A stretch of 64,000 nt of DNA from Kineosporia rhizophila (GTDB taxonomy: Bacteria > Actinomycetota > Actinomycetes > Actinomycetales > Kineosporiaceae). The notes beneath the pieces are model-generated. The model was not told the DNA's origin. It saw only the letters and a list, made by a program, of their open reading frames with translations, and did not search any database. A program made the position numbers and the translations under genes. Position 1 is the first letter of the stretch. Every line of letters begins with the position of its first letter. The stretch spans positions 62,001 to 126,000 of the forward strand of contig NZ_JAJSOH010000005.1 of NCBI RefSeq assembly GCF_021277265.1. Direction: 5' to 3'. Shown in pieces: positions 16,526 through 25,961 of the stretch.

Positions 16526-17335
16526 ATGCCCGGCAAGCCCCCTGCCAGCTCTTCCACCAGGTCCGTCGAACGTGCGCTGGCCCTGCTGGCCGCCGTCTGC
16601 ACCGGCGGCAACGAGGGCTGCGACACCCTGGTCGAGCTGGCTCGCCTGGTCGACCTGCCGGTGAGCACCACGCTCAGGCTGCTGCGCACGCTGGAACAGG
16701 ACCAGTTCGTCGCCCGCGCCGACAGCGGGGGCTACCGGCCGGGTCCGCGGATGATGCAGCTGGGCGCCCGCGCCCTCTCGCACGAGCACCTGGTACCGCT
16801 GAGCCGCCCGGCGCTCGACGAACTGGTGGCCGCCACCGGCGAGTCGGCCTACCTGAGCGTGCCTGGACCGGGGCAGAGCGCGTTGTATCTGGCTATGGCC
16901 CAGGGAACCCACTCAGTGCGGCACGCCGGCTGGGTCGGGCGGTCATTCCCGCTCGACGGCAGCGCAGCAGGCACCGTGCTGCTCGGACAAACCCCCGAGC
17001 AGGGCTGGACCAGCATCGCCTCGGGCATCGAGCCGGACGTCACGGCCGTGGCCGCGCCGATCAGCGGGCCAGGCGGGGTGGTGGCGGCGCTCAGCATCGT
17101 CGGCCCCACCTACCGGTTGGATCAGGACGCCGTAGGCACCTTCGGCCCCTTGCTCACCCGGCTGGCCCACGGTCTGAGCGAGCACATCGGTGGTCCGGCG
17201 CAAACCTCCCTTCCGGCTGAAGCCGGTCCCGGTGGCACGAGTCCGGGCAAACCGACCGACCCGAAACACCCGTTCCCGAACGTGACCACCCACGAACGTC
17301 CGGTGAGCGAAATGCCCCAGCACGAGCGTCCTTAA
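16526..17335 (+). CDS. IclR-family transcriptional regulator
   Basis: A 269-residue IclR protein. The winged helix is residues about 10-75 (SVERALALLAAVC, VDLPVSTTLRLLRTLEQDQF); the effector domain is shorter than usual, and a 45-residue Pro/Thr-rich tail after LSEHIGG looks disordered. The start is the ATG at 16526 with GAGAGGGG ahead. It lies between the divergent ammonia-lyase homologue and the OpuC-type importer, 54 bp before the latter, so it is the natural regulator of both. I could not pick out a convincing palindrome in the 200 bp between the lyase and this gene. Confidence 0.85.
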   Translation: MPGKPPASSSTRSVERALALLAAVCTGGNEGCDTLVELARLVDLPVSTTLRLLRTLEQDQFVARADSGGYRPGPRMMQLGARALSHEHLVPLSRPALDELVAATGESAYLSVPGPGQSALYLAMAQGTHSVRHAGWVGRSFPLDGSAAGTVLLGQTPEQGWTSIASGIEPDVTAVAAPISGPGGVVAALSIVGPTYRLDQDAVGTFGPLLTRLAHGLSEHIGGPAQTSLPAEAGPGGTSPGKPTDPKHPFPNVTTHERPVSEMPQHERP

Positions 17336-17388
17336 GCAGTTGAGAACCACCGCCGAGCCACTGATGCACCGAGAGCAGAGATGAGCGC

Positions 17389-18522
17389 ATGATCAAGTTT
17401 GAATCCGTGGTCAAGAGGTACCCGGACGGCACCGTGGCGGTGAACGGCCTTGACCTGGTCGCCCCGTCCGGCAAGATCACCGTTTTCGTCGGGCCCTCCG
17501 GATGCGGCAAGACCACCTCGCTGCGCATGATCAACCGGATGATCGAGCCCACCTCGGGCACCATCTGGCTGGACGACCAGGACACCGGCAAGGTGGACGC
17601 GAGCACGCTCCGGCGCGGCATCGGCTACGTGATCCAGCACGCCGGGCTGTTCCCGCACCGCACCATCGTGGACAACATCGCCACCGTGCCGCTGCTGCTG
17701 GGCTGGGACAAGAAGAAGGCCCGGGCCCGCTCGCTGGAACTGATGGAACGGGTCGGGCTGGACACGAACTTCGCCAAGCGTTACCCCGCCCAGCTCTCCG
17801 GCGGTCAGCAGCAGCGGGTCGGGGTGGCCCGGGCGCTCGCCGCCGACCCGCCGGTGATGCTGATGGACGAGCCGTTCAGCGCGGTCGACCCGGTGGTGCG
17901 GGGTGAGCTTCAGGACGAGTTCCTGCGCCTGCAGTCGGAACTGGGCAAGACGATCATCTTCGTCACCCACGACATCGACGAGGCGGTGAAGCTCGGCGAC
18001 CAGGTGGCCGTGCTCAAGGTCGGCGGCACGCTGGCCCAGCTGGCCTCCCCCGCCGAACTGCTGACCGATCCGGTGGACGACTTCGTGGCCGGGTTCGTCG
18101 GGCGCGACCGTGGTTACCGTGCACTGGGTTTCGAGTCCGGCACCCTCGACCCGCAGACCGAGCAGACGGTCAAGCTGGGCGACGACGCGGCCGCCGTGCA
18201 GCGGACCGCCCGCGACGGCTGGGCGCTGGCGCTCGACGACGCCCGGCGCCCGCTGGGCTGGGTGCGGGCCGCCGCCATCCCCAGCAGCAAGCTGGTCGCA
18301 CCAGAACTGTTGCACCGCGGCGGAACTCTGGCCCCGGTGTCGGGTTCACTGCGGGCCGCCCTGGACGCGGCACTCTCCTCGCCCTCCGGCCGCGGAGTGC
18401 TGGTGGACGAGAACGGCGCGCTGGTGGGCACGGTCACCGCCGCCGAGGTGGTCGCGCGGATCGAGTCGCACCTGCACGCGCGGCGCGACCAGCACGACGA
18501 GGGTGCGGTGACCGGCGGATGA
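17389..18522 (+). CDS. opuCA: OpuC-type quaternary-amine ABC transporter ATPase
   Basis: A 377-residue ATPase with Walker A GPSGCGKTT (residues 35-43), signature LSGGQQQR, Walker B VMLMDEPFSAVDP, and the family's VIQHAGLFPHRT Q-loop. The C-terminal about 120 residues carry a CBS-like regulatory region (RGVLVDENGALVGTVTAAEV), as in osmotically or ligand-gated OpuC/EgtV ATPases. It is the first gene of a four-gene importer operon (ATPase, two permeases, binding protein) and overlaps the first permease gene by four bases. The substrate is likely a betaine-type quaternary amine; specificity is not proven. Confidence 0.9.
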   Translation: MIKFESVVKRYPDGTVAVNGLDLVAPSGKITVFVGPSGCGKTTSLRMINRMIEPTSGTIWLDDQDTGKVDASTLRRGIGYVIQHAGLFPHRTIVDNIATVPLLLGWDKKKARARSLELMERVGLDTNFAKRYPAQLSGGQQQRVGVARALAADPPVMLMDEPFSAVDPVVRGELQDEFLRLQSELGKTIIFVTHDIDEAVKLGDQVAVLKVGGTLAQLASPAELLTDPVDDFVAGFVGRDRGYRALGFESGTLDPQTEQTVKLGDDAAAVQRTARDGWALALDDARRPLGWVRAAAIPSSKLVAPELLHRGGTLAPVSGSLRAALDAALSSPSGRGVLVDENGALVGTVTAAEVVARIESHLHARRDQHDEGAVTGG

Positions 18523-19166
18523 TCAACTATCTGAAGAACAACCCGGACAACATCACCCAGTGGTTCTTCGCCCACCTGTGGCTCTCGGTGCTGCCGGTGG
18601 CGCTCGGCCTGCTGATCGCGCTGCCGATCGGCTGGGTGGCCAGCCGCTACCGGTGGACGTACCCGCCGATCACCAACCTGGCCGGGCTGCTCTACACGAT
18701 CCCGTCGCTGGCGCTGTTCATCATCATGCCCTCGATCCTGGGCACGAAGATCCTGTCGCCGATCAACATGGTGGTGGCGCTGACCGTGTACAGCGTGGCG
18801 CTGCTGGTGCGGGTGGTCGCCGACGGGCTGAACTCGGTGGCCCCGGACGTGCGGGCGGCCGCCACCGCGATGGGCTTCACCGGGCTGGGCCGCTTCCTGC
18901 GGGTCGACCTGCCGATCGCGGTCCCGGTGATCACCGCCGGCCTGCGGGTGGCCACCGTGGCCAACGTCAGCCTGGTCTCGATCGGCGCGCTGATCGGGGT
19001 GCCGCAGCTGGGCTCGCTGTTCACCACCGGCTTCGGCCGCTACATCCCCGGCATCGTGCTGCTGGGCATCCTTCTGTGCCTGGTCCTGGCGCTGGTGCTG
19101 GACGGGCTGATCATCCTGGGCAGCCGGCTGCTGACCCCCTGGCAGCGGGCGGTGGCGAAGCGATGA
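18519..19166 (+). CDS. OpuC-type ABC transporter permease 1
   Basis: A 215-residue permease with five or six membrane helices and the binding-protein-dependent permease EAA-type loop (DVRAAATAMGFTGLGRFLRV). The sequence is typical of OpuCB/YehW proteins. It overlaps its neighbours on both sides by four bases, so the stoichiometry of the importer is set by coupled translation. Confidence 0.9.
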   Translation: MINYLKNNPDNITQWFFAHLWLSVLPVALGLLIALPIGWVASRYRWTYPPITNLAGLLYTIPSLALFIIMPSILGTKILSPINMVVALTVYSVALLVRVVADGLNSVAPDVRAAATAMGFTGLGRFLRVDLPIAVPVITAGLRVATVANVSLVSIGALIGVPQLGSLFTTGFGRYIPGIVLLGILLCLVLALVLDGLIILGSRLLTPWQRAVAKR

Positions 19167-19900
19167 TCAACGGCATCGTGGAATGGCTGAGCGACAGCCA
19201 GAACTGGTCCGGCCCGGACGGGATCCCCGCCCGGCTCGCCGAGCACCTGCAGTACTCCTTCGAGGCCCTGCTCTTCGTCCTGTTGATCGGCATCCCGCTG
19301 GGGCTCTTCATCGGGCACACCGGCCGGGGCGCGGTGGCCGTGGCGGGCACGGCGAACGCACTGCGGGCCCTGCCCACCTTCGGTCTGCTGGTGTACGTGG
19401 TCATCCAGTTCTCCGGCAGCCTGCCGGCCGACTGGGCCTACCGGGGACCCGCCCTGCTCGTGCTCGTGGTTCTGGGAGTGCCGGCGGTGCTGTCGAACAC
19501 CTACGCTGGTGTCCAGAACGTCGACGCGGCGGCCCGGGACGCGGCCAAGGGAATGGGCATGACCGGCTGGCAGGTGCTCTGGCGGGTCGAGGTCCCCAAT
19601 GCACTGCCGCTGATCCTTTCCGGCGTGCGTAGTTCGATGCTGCAGATCATCGCCACCGCCACCGTTGCGGCCTACGTGACCCTGGGCGGCCTCGGCCGCT
19701 ACATCATCGACGGCCTTTCCCAGCAGGACTACGCGCAGATGGCGGGCGGCGCCCTGCTGGTGGCCCTGCTCGCGGTCGCCCTCGACCTGGTGTTCGCGGT
19801 GGTGCAGCGCTACGTCGTCTCCCGCGGGATCACCGGCCGCTATGCCACTCCGGCGGCCAGCGCCGACGTGACGGCGGCCGAGTCCAAGGTCGCGGTTTGA
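19163..19900 (+). CDS. OpuC-type ABC transporter permease 2
   Basis: A 245-residue permease, paralogous to permease 1 and of the OpuCD/YehY type. It carries the EAA-like loop DAAARDAAKGMGMTGWQVLW and ends in a hydrophilic Ala-rich tail. It starts at the ATG at 19163, overlapping the previous stop. A 142-bp gap separates it from the binding-protein gene; no hairpin is seen in that gap, so one transcript is plausible. Confidence 0.9.
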   Translation: MINGIVEWLSDSQNWSGPDGIPARLAEHLQYSFEALLFVLLIGIPLGLFIGHTGRGAVAVAGTANALRALPTFGLLVYVVIQFSGSLPADWAYRGPALLVLVVLGVPAVLSNTYAGVQNVDAAARDAAKGMGMTGWQVLWRVEVPNALPLILSGVRSSMLQIIATATVAAYVTLGGLGRYIIDGLSQQDYAQMAGGALLVALLAVALDLVFAVVQRYVVSRGITGRYATPAASADVTAAESKVAV

Positions 19901-20042
19901 ACCGTTGATCGCATTCTGTGCCGATTCGACACCGAAGACGTTGCCGAGTTGAGATCCGCACGACTCCCGGCCGTACCCACAGTTCCCCGGAGCAGACGAC
20001 AAGCTGTCAGCTACGGGACCCATAACCCACAGGAGATCACTG

Positions 20043-20963
20043 ATGAATCGACGCAGGATGGCCTTCGCCACGGCCCTGGCCTCCACTGCCGCCCTGGCGC
20101 TGTCCGCGTGCGGCGGCGACAGCGACCCTCTCGACACCTCCAGCGGCGGTGAGGGCGGCTCCTCCTCCGAGTCGATCATCGTCGGCTCGGCGAACTTCCC
20201 CGAGAACGAACTGCTCGCCGAGATCTACGCCGGCGCCCTCGAGGCCAAGGGGGTCTCGGTGTCGAAGAAGCTCAACATCGGCTCCCGCGAGGCCTACATC
20301 CCGGGCCTCGAGGACGGCTCGATCGACCTGCTGCCGGAGTACTCGGGCAACCTGCTCTCGTACCTCGACGACACGGCCACGGCGGTCAGCTCCGAAGAGG
20401 TCTACGCCGCCCTGCCGGAGGCCCTGCCCGAGGGCCTGTCGGTGCTCGAGCAGTCCGCGGCCGAGGACAAGGACGTGGTCACGGTCACCAAGGAGACCGC
20501 GGACAAGTACAGCCTGAAGTCGATCGGCGACCTCAAGGGCAAGAACCTGATCCTGGGTGGCCCGCCGGAGTGGAAGACCCGGCCGACCGGCGTCCCCGGC
20601 TTCAAGAAGAACTACGGCGTCGAGTTCAAGGAGTTCAAGGCGCTCGACCCGGGCGGCCCGCTCACCGTCGCCGCGCTGAAGAACGGCACGGTCGACGTGG
20701 CCGACATGTTCAGCACCGACCCGACGATCAGCACCAACGGCTGGGTCACCCTGGAGGACCCGGAGAACCAGTTCGCCGCGCAGAACGTGGTGCCGGTGAT
20801 CAACAAGGCCAAGGCCAGCGGCACCGTCACCGACGCCCTGAACGCCGTCTCGGCCAAGCTGACCACCGAGAACCTCACCAGCATGATGGGTGAGATCAAC
20901 CAGGAGCAGAAGGAGCCGGCCGACGTTGCCGAGGAGTTCCTCTCCAGCAACGGCCTGAGCTGA
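20043..20963 (+). CDS. OpuC-type substrate-binding lipoprotein
   Basis: A 306-residue lipoprotein: signal peptide with lipobox LSAC (Cys23), then the OpuAC/OpuCC-type two-lobe binding domain. SANFPENELLAEIYAGAL and IDLLPEYSGNLLSYL are the family landmarks; the Tyr in PEYSG belongs to the region that forms the aromatic or polar cage around trimethylammonium groups. It is preceded by CACAGGAG. Known ligands of this family are glycine betaine, choline, carnitine and, for EgtU, ergothioneine. The neighbouring lyase homologue makes a histidine-betaine worth testing. Confidence 0.9.
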   Translation: MNRRRMAFATALASTAALALSACGGDSDPLDTSSGGEGGSSSESIIVGSANFPENELLAEIYAGALEAKGVSVSKKLNIGSREAYIPGLEDGSIDLLPEYSGNLLSYLDDTATAVSSEEVYAALPEALPEGLSVLEQSAAEDKDVVTVTKETADKYSLKSIGDLKGKNLILGGPPEWKTRPTGVPGFKKNYGVEFKEFKALDPGGPLTVAALKNGTVDVADMFSTDPTISTNGWVTLEDPENQFAAQNVVPVINKAKASGTVTDALNAVSAKLTTENLTSMMGEINQEQKEPADVAEEFLSSNGLS

Positions 20964-20973
20964 CCCGGAAGTG

Positions 20974-21013
20974 ACGAGTGCCCGCCTGCGCTGCTGCGCA
21001 GGCGGGCACTCGT
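20974..21013. terminator. Strong bidirectional terminator hairpin
   Basis: A perfect 18-bp stem (ACGAGTGCCCGCCTGCGC and its complement) with loop TGCT, 10 bases after the binding-protein stop and followed by GCTTTC. It ends the importer operon and faces the converging exported-protein gene. Confidence 0.85.
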
Positions 21014-21049
21014 GCTTTCGGCGCCGAGACCAGCCGAGAAAAGCCGGGA

Positions 21050-21709
21050 TCAGCAGGCCTGGGCCCGCACCAGCGCCTTGATCGATCCTGATTTCTGCTT
21101 CTTGCTGCAGTCGATGGCGCCGTACCACTCGCCGCTCCAGCCGCTGGCCTTGCCCTTGGCCCGGGTGGACCAGGTACGGCTGTCCTCGGCCTGGTTGATC
21201 TGTGTGCACACCTGGTACACGTAGCTGCCGGTGCCGCGGCGAACGCCCTTAAAGAACGCGAAGTCCCGCGCCTTCTTCGCACCCGGGACCGAGAAGGTCT
21301 CGGTCATGGAGAGACTCTTCGTGGAACTGCGCAGAGCCTCCAGCCCGACGTTCAGTTCCGTCTCCAGGCTGCCCAGGATGCCCGCCTTGACCGAGCCGCT
21401 GACCGAGGTGTTCGCCGTGACGGTGGTGGAGAAGGTGGACTCCCGGTGCAAGGTCTTGCTCTGGCTGAAGGCCACATGAGCAGGCAGGCTGACGGTCTTG
21501 GTACCAACCAGCGCCCAGGCCTTCTTCGACTTCTTCCACAGCACGCGCTTCTTACCGAGCGTGCAGTTCACGACCGCCGCCTCCGGGCCGGCGGCAGAGG
21601 CCGTCGCCGAGGCCGTCCCGCTCGTGGCCGCACTCGCTGGCGCCGCCACCCAACCACCCATGAGCAGCGATGTGGCAAGTACGAGTCCAGCCGCACGTCG
21701 GATCTTCAT
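21050..21709 (-). CDS. Exported protein, possible beta-hairpin-rich (pore-former-like) domain
   Basis: A 219-residue protein from the ATG at 21709, with GGAGGGG ahead. The signal peptide ends near PASAA. Mature residues about 90-155 alternate Ser/Thr with hydrophobic residues (STFSTTVTANTSVSG, then SLSMTETFSVPG), a pattern seen in long amphipathic hairpins of aerolysin/ETX-type proteins, but also in unrelated beta-sandwich proteins. Four Cys residues in the mature part could form disulfides. No family is recognised with confidence. Confidence 0.6.
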   Translation of the reverse strand: MKIRRAAGLVLATSLLMGGWVAAPASAATSGTASATASAAGPEAAVVNCTLGKKRVLWKKSKKAWALVGTKTVSLPAHVAFSQSKTLHRESTFSTTVTANTSVSGSVKAGILGSLETELNVGLEALRSSTKSLSMTETFSVPGAKKARDFAFFKGVRRGTGSYVYQVCTQINQAEDSRTWSTRAKGKASGWSGEWYGAIDCSKKQKSGSIKALVRAQAC

Positions 21710-21850
21710 GTCTTCATCCCCTCCGGATCGCCGCTGCACACCGGACTTCCCGGAGAGCGGCGGCGTTCATCCTGCGAGGGGTGTTGATCTACGGTCAACG
21801 AAATTCAACAAGCGTGCACTTTTGTACTCATTCCCCGACGCCATCCCGGT

Positions 21851-22027
21851 TCAGCGGGAGCGGGCCTCGGAGACGGCCTTCTTGGGCGGCTTGGCGCTGA
21901 ACTCGTAGGTGGTCAGGTCGATGCGGGTGGCGAAACCGGCGTCGGAGAGCCGCTTCAGCACCACGGGGCAGGTCTTGCACCGCGGTTTGTCCTTGCAGCA
22001 CTTCTTCTTCGCCTTCTTCACGCCCAT
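21851..22027 (-). CDS. Small cysteine/lysine-rich protein, probable metal-responsive
   Basis: A 58-residue protein starting MGVKKAKKKCCKDKPRCKTC. Four Cys fall within the first 20 residues (CC, C, C), suggesting metal or iron-sulfur binding, followed by a short domain ending in a Lys/Arg-rich tail. An iron box and a promoter lie just upstream; the predicted -10 ends seven bases before the ATG, so the mRNA is probably leaderless. The function is unknown; regulation by a DtxR/IdeR-type iron repressor is strongly suggested by the box. Confidence 0.75.
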   Translation of the reverse strand: MGVKKAKKKCCKDKPRCKTCPVVLKRLSDAGFATRIDLTTYEFSAKPPKKAVSEARSR

Positions 22028-22034
22028 TCTTGAG

Positions 22035-22063
22035 ACCTTAGGTGAGCCTCGCCTAACTGCCAA
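22035..22063 (-). promoter_or_regulatory. Promoter of the Cys-rich gene (-35/-10)
   Basis: On the minus strand TTGGCA (22063-22058), a 17-bp spacer, and TAAGGT (22040-22035). The first base of the start codon at 22027 lies at the expected transcription start, consistent with a leaderless transcript. Confidence 0.6.
22038..22056. promoter_or_regulatory. DtxR/IdeR-type iron box
   Basis: TTAGGTGAGCCTCGCCTAA, a 19-bp near-palindrome (one mismatched pair) matching 16 of 19 positions of the DtxR/IdeR consensus. It covers the spacer and part of the -10 of the promoter, the classical repressor position. Confidence 0.8.
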
Positions 22064-22112
22064 GACAGGTGGTCTGTGCAGGCCGGTCAGTGAGCCTGGG
22101 ATGTGGGCACCG

Positions 22113-23021
22113 TCACGCCCTTCCCGGGGGTCGGCCGCCTCCGTGCAGTCGGCGTTCGAGGGCACCGGCGGCGGCCTGCACCGAGCTCACCAGCTTTTCG
22201 CGGTCCGCCACCGTGCCCCCGGGGTAGGTCACGGCGACGGCTGCCGCCGGGTGTCCGTTGTGGTCGAGCACGGCGACTGCCACCGACGAGAAGCCGGGGG
22301 TGACTTCGTCGGTCTCGACGGCGTAGCCGGCCCGGCGTACGGCGGCCAGCAGGCGCCTCAGTTCGGACAGGCTCGCGGGTGGGGTGGCGGGCTCGGGCTG
22401 AGCGGGGGTGAGGGCCTGGCCGGCGAAGGCTTCGCGGCCTGGGAAGAGGGCCCGGACCTGGGCCTCGGGGAGGGCGGCGAGCATTGCGCGGCCGCTGGCG
22501 GTGAGTTCGCTGGGCAGGCGCACGCCCACGTCGGTGACCAATGGGGGACGTCCGGGGGCCCGTTCCTCGATGAGATACAGCACTTCCCGGCCGTGCAGCA
22601 CGCCCAGATGCGCCGTGTGCCCGACCGCGTCGACCAGTCGGGAGAGCACGAGTCGGGAGAGACGCTGCAAGGGCTCCTGGCGGGAGTAGGCCGAGCCGAT
22701 CTCGAACGCGGCGACCCCGAGGCCGTAGCGCCGTTCCTCGGGCAGGTGGGTGACGAAGCCTTGTTCGATCATGGCCGTGAGCAGGTGGTACACCGTGCTC
22801 CGGGGCAGCCCGAGCTCACGGGCCAGGGCACCGGCGGGCAGGGGGCCGGGGGCCTTGGCGAGCGCTCGCAGGATGGCCAGGGCCCTGGTCGCGGCGGGCA
22901 CCTGGCCCACGCCCGAACTGTCCGGCCCGGCCGCCGGGCGCGTGGCCGGCCCGGTTGCCGACCCCGCACCTGCCCGAGCCCGCCCTGATCGGCGGCCACC
23001 GGCGTCCTCTTGTTTCGACAC
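22113..23021 (-). CDS. IclR-family regulator of the hut operon
   Basis: About 302 residues. A low-complexity Gly/Ala/Arg-rich leader precedes the winged helix ([33 protein letters not shown]), then the IclR effector domain ([33 protein letters not shown]). I place the start at the GTG at 23021, which leaves the palindrome at 23030-23047 free between this gene and hutU; an ATG at 23102 would overlap both. It is divergent from hutU and probably senses urocanate, the usual hut inducer. Confidence 0.85.
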   Translation of the reverse strand: MSKQEDAGGRRSGRARAGAGSATGPATRPAAGPDSSGVGQVPAATRALAILRALAKAPGPLPAGALARELGLPRSTVYHLLTAMIEQGFVTHLPEERRYGLGVAAFEIGSAYSRQEPLQRLSRLVLSRLVDAVGHTAHLGVLHGREVLYLIEERAPGRPPLVTDVGVRLPSELTASGRAMLAALPEAQVRALFPGREAFAGQALTPAQPEPATPPASLSELRRLLAAVRRAGYAVETDEVTPGFSSVAVAVLDHNGHPAAAVAVTYPGGTVADREKLVSSVQAAAGALERRLHGGGRPPGRA

Positions 23022-23029
23022 CCGCTCAG

Positions 23030-23047
23030 TGTCTCGGATCCGAGACA
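23030..23047. promoter_or_regulatory. IclR operator between regulator and hutU
   Basis: TGTCTCGGATCCGAGACA, a perfect 18-bp palindrome in the 79-bp divergent spacer, 54 bp before the hutU ATG and 9 bp before the iclR GTG. Confidence 0.75.
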
Positions 23048-23100
23048 GGAAGACCGTGGCGGTCCTGTCACCGAGCTCCGGGCGACGGTCCAATGGAGAC

Positions 23101-24773
<1,673 letters not shown>

Positions 24774-24777
<4 letters not shown>

Positions 24778-25961
24778 GCTTCACCCGGCGCTGGGCGGAA
24801 CTGGAGCCGATCGGGCGGGCCTCGTCCGGCGGGTACCGCAGGTTCGCGTGGACTCCCGAAGACGCCTCATTACGTGAGTGGTTCGCGGGTGAGGTGCAGG
24901 CGCTCGGCCTGGACCTCACCGTCGACCGGGCCGGCAATCAGTGGGCCTGGTGGGGAGATCCGGACTCGGCGCCCGGCGTCGTGACCGGGAGCCACCTGGA
25001 CTCGGTGCCGGACGGCGGCGCCTTCGACGGCCCTCTCGGCGTGGTGAGCGCGCTGGCGGCGGTGGAAACCCTGCGTTCGGAAGGTTTCCAACCGGCGCGC
25101 CCGATCGGTGTGGTCAACTTCGTGGACGAGGAGGGGGCCCGGTTCGGCGTCGCCTGTGCGGGTTCCCGGGTGATCACCGGAGCGATGACGGCCGAGCGAG
25201 CCTCCGGTCTGCGCGACGGCGAGGGGGTCTCGCTGGGTGAGGCCATGCAGCGGGCCGGACTTCGGCCCGAGCACCTGGGCCGGGACGAGGAGACTCTGCG
25301 TCGGATCGGGGTCTTCGTCGAGCTGCACGTGGAGCAGGGCAAGGCCCTGGCCACCGACGAGTTCGACGCCGCGATCGGGGTGGGCACGGCGATCTGGCCG
25401 CACGGGCGCTGGCGCTTCGACTTCCCGGGCGAGGCCAACCACGCCGGAACCACCCGGCTCGTCGACCGTAAAGACCCGATGCTGGCCTACGCCTCGACGG
25501 TGCTGGCCGCCCGGCAGGCCGCGGAGCGGAACCAGGCGGTGGCCACCTTCGGCAAGCTCACGGTCGAGCCGAACGGAGTGAACGCCATCCCCTCGCTCGT
25601 GCGGGCCTGGCTGGACGCCCGTGCCCCGTCGGAGACCGACGTGCAGGCGTTGCTGCGGGAGTTGAGCGCCGAGGCCGAGGCGCTGGGCGCCACGGTCAGC
25701 GAGGAGTCCTGGACGGGGAACACGCTGTTCGATCCCGAACTGGCGCTGCGTCTGAGCAAGACCCTGGGCGGAGCGCCTCTGCTGGGCACGGGGGCCGGGC
25801 ACGACGCGGGGATCCTGGCCACGGCCGGCGTGAGCACGGCGATGTTGTTCGTGCGCAACCCCACCGGCATGTCGCACACTCCGTCCGAGTTCGCCGAAGA
25901 GTCGGACTGTCTGGCCGGGGTCGATGCCCTCACCACGGTCCTGCGGGAACTGGCGGCATGA
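24774..25961 (+). CDS. M20-family amidohydrolase (allantoate amidohydrolase / N-carbamoylase-like)
   Basis: A 395-residue M20 metallopeptidase-fold enzyme of the allantoate amidohydrolase/N-carbamoyl-amino-acid hydrolase group. Metal-site motifs are [26 protein letters not shown] and [14 protein letters not shown] near residue 340 supplies the last ligand. It lies between hutU and hutF, where the pathway needs an enzyme to release glutamate from its N-formyl derivative. The likeliest role is N-formylglutamate deformylase (a HutG substitute) or N-carbamoylglutamate hydrolase; allantoin genes are absent. It starts at a GTG overlapping the hutU stop. Confidence 0.85.
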
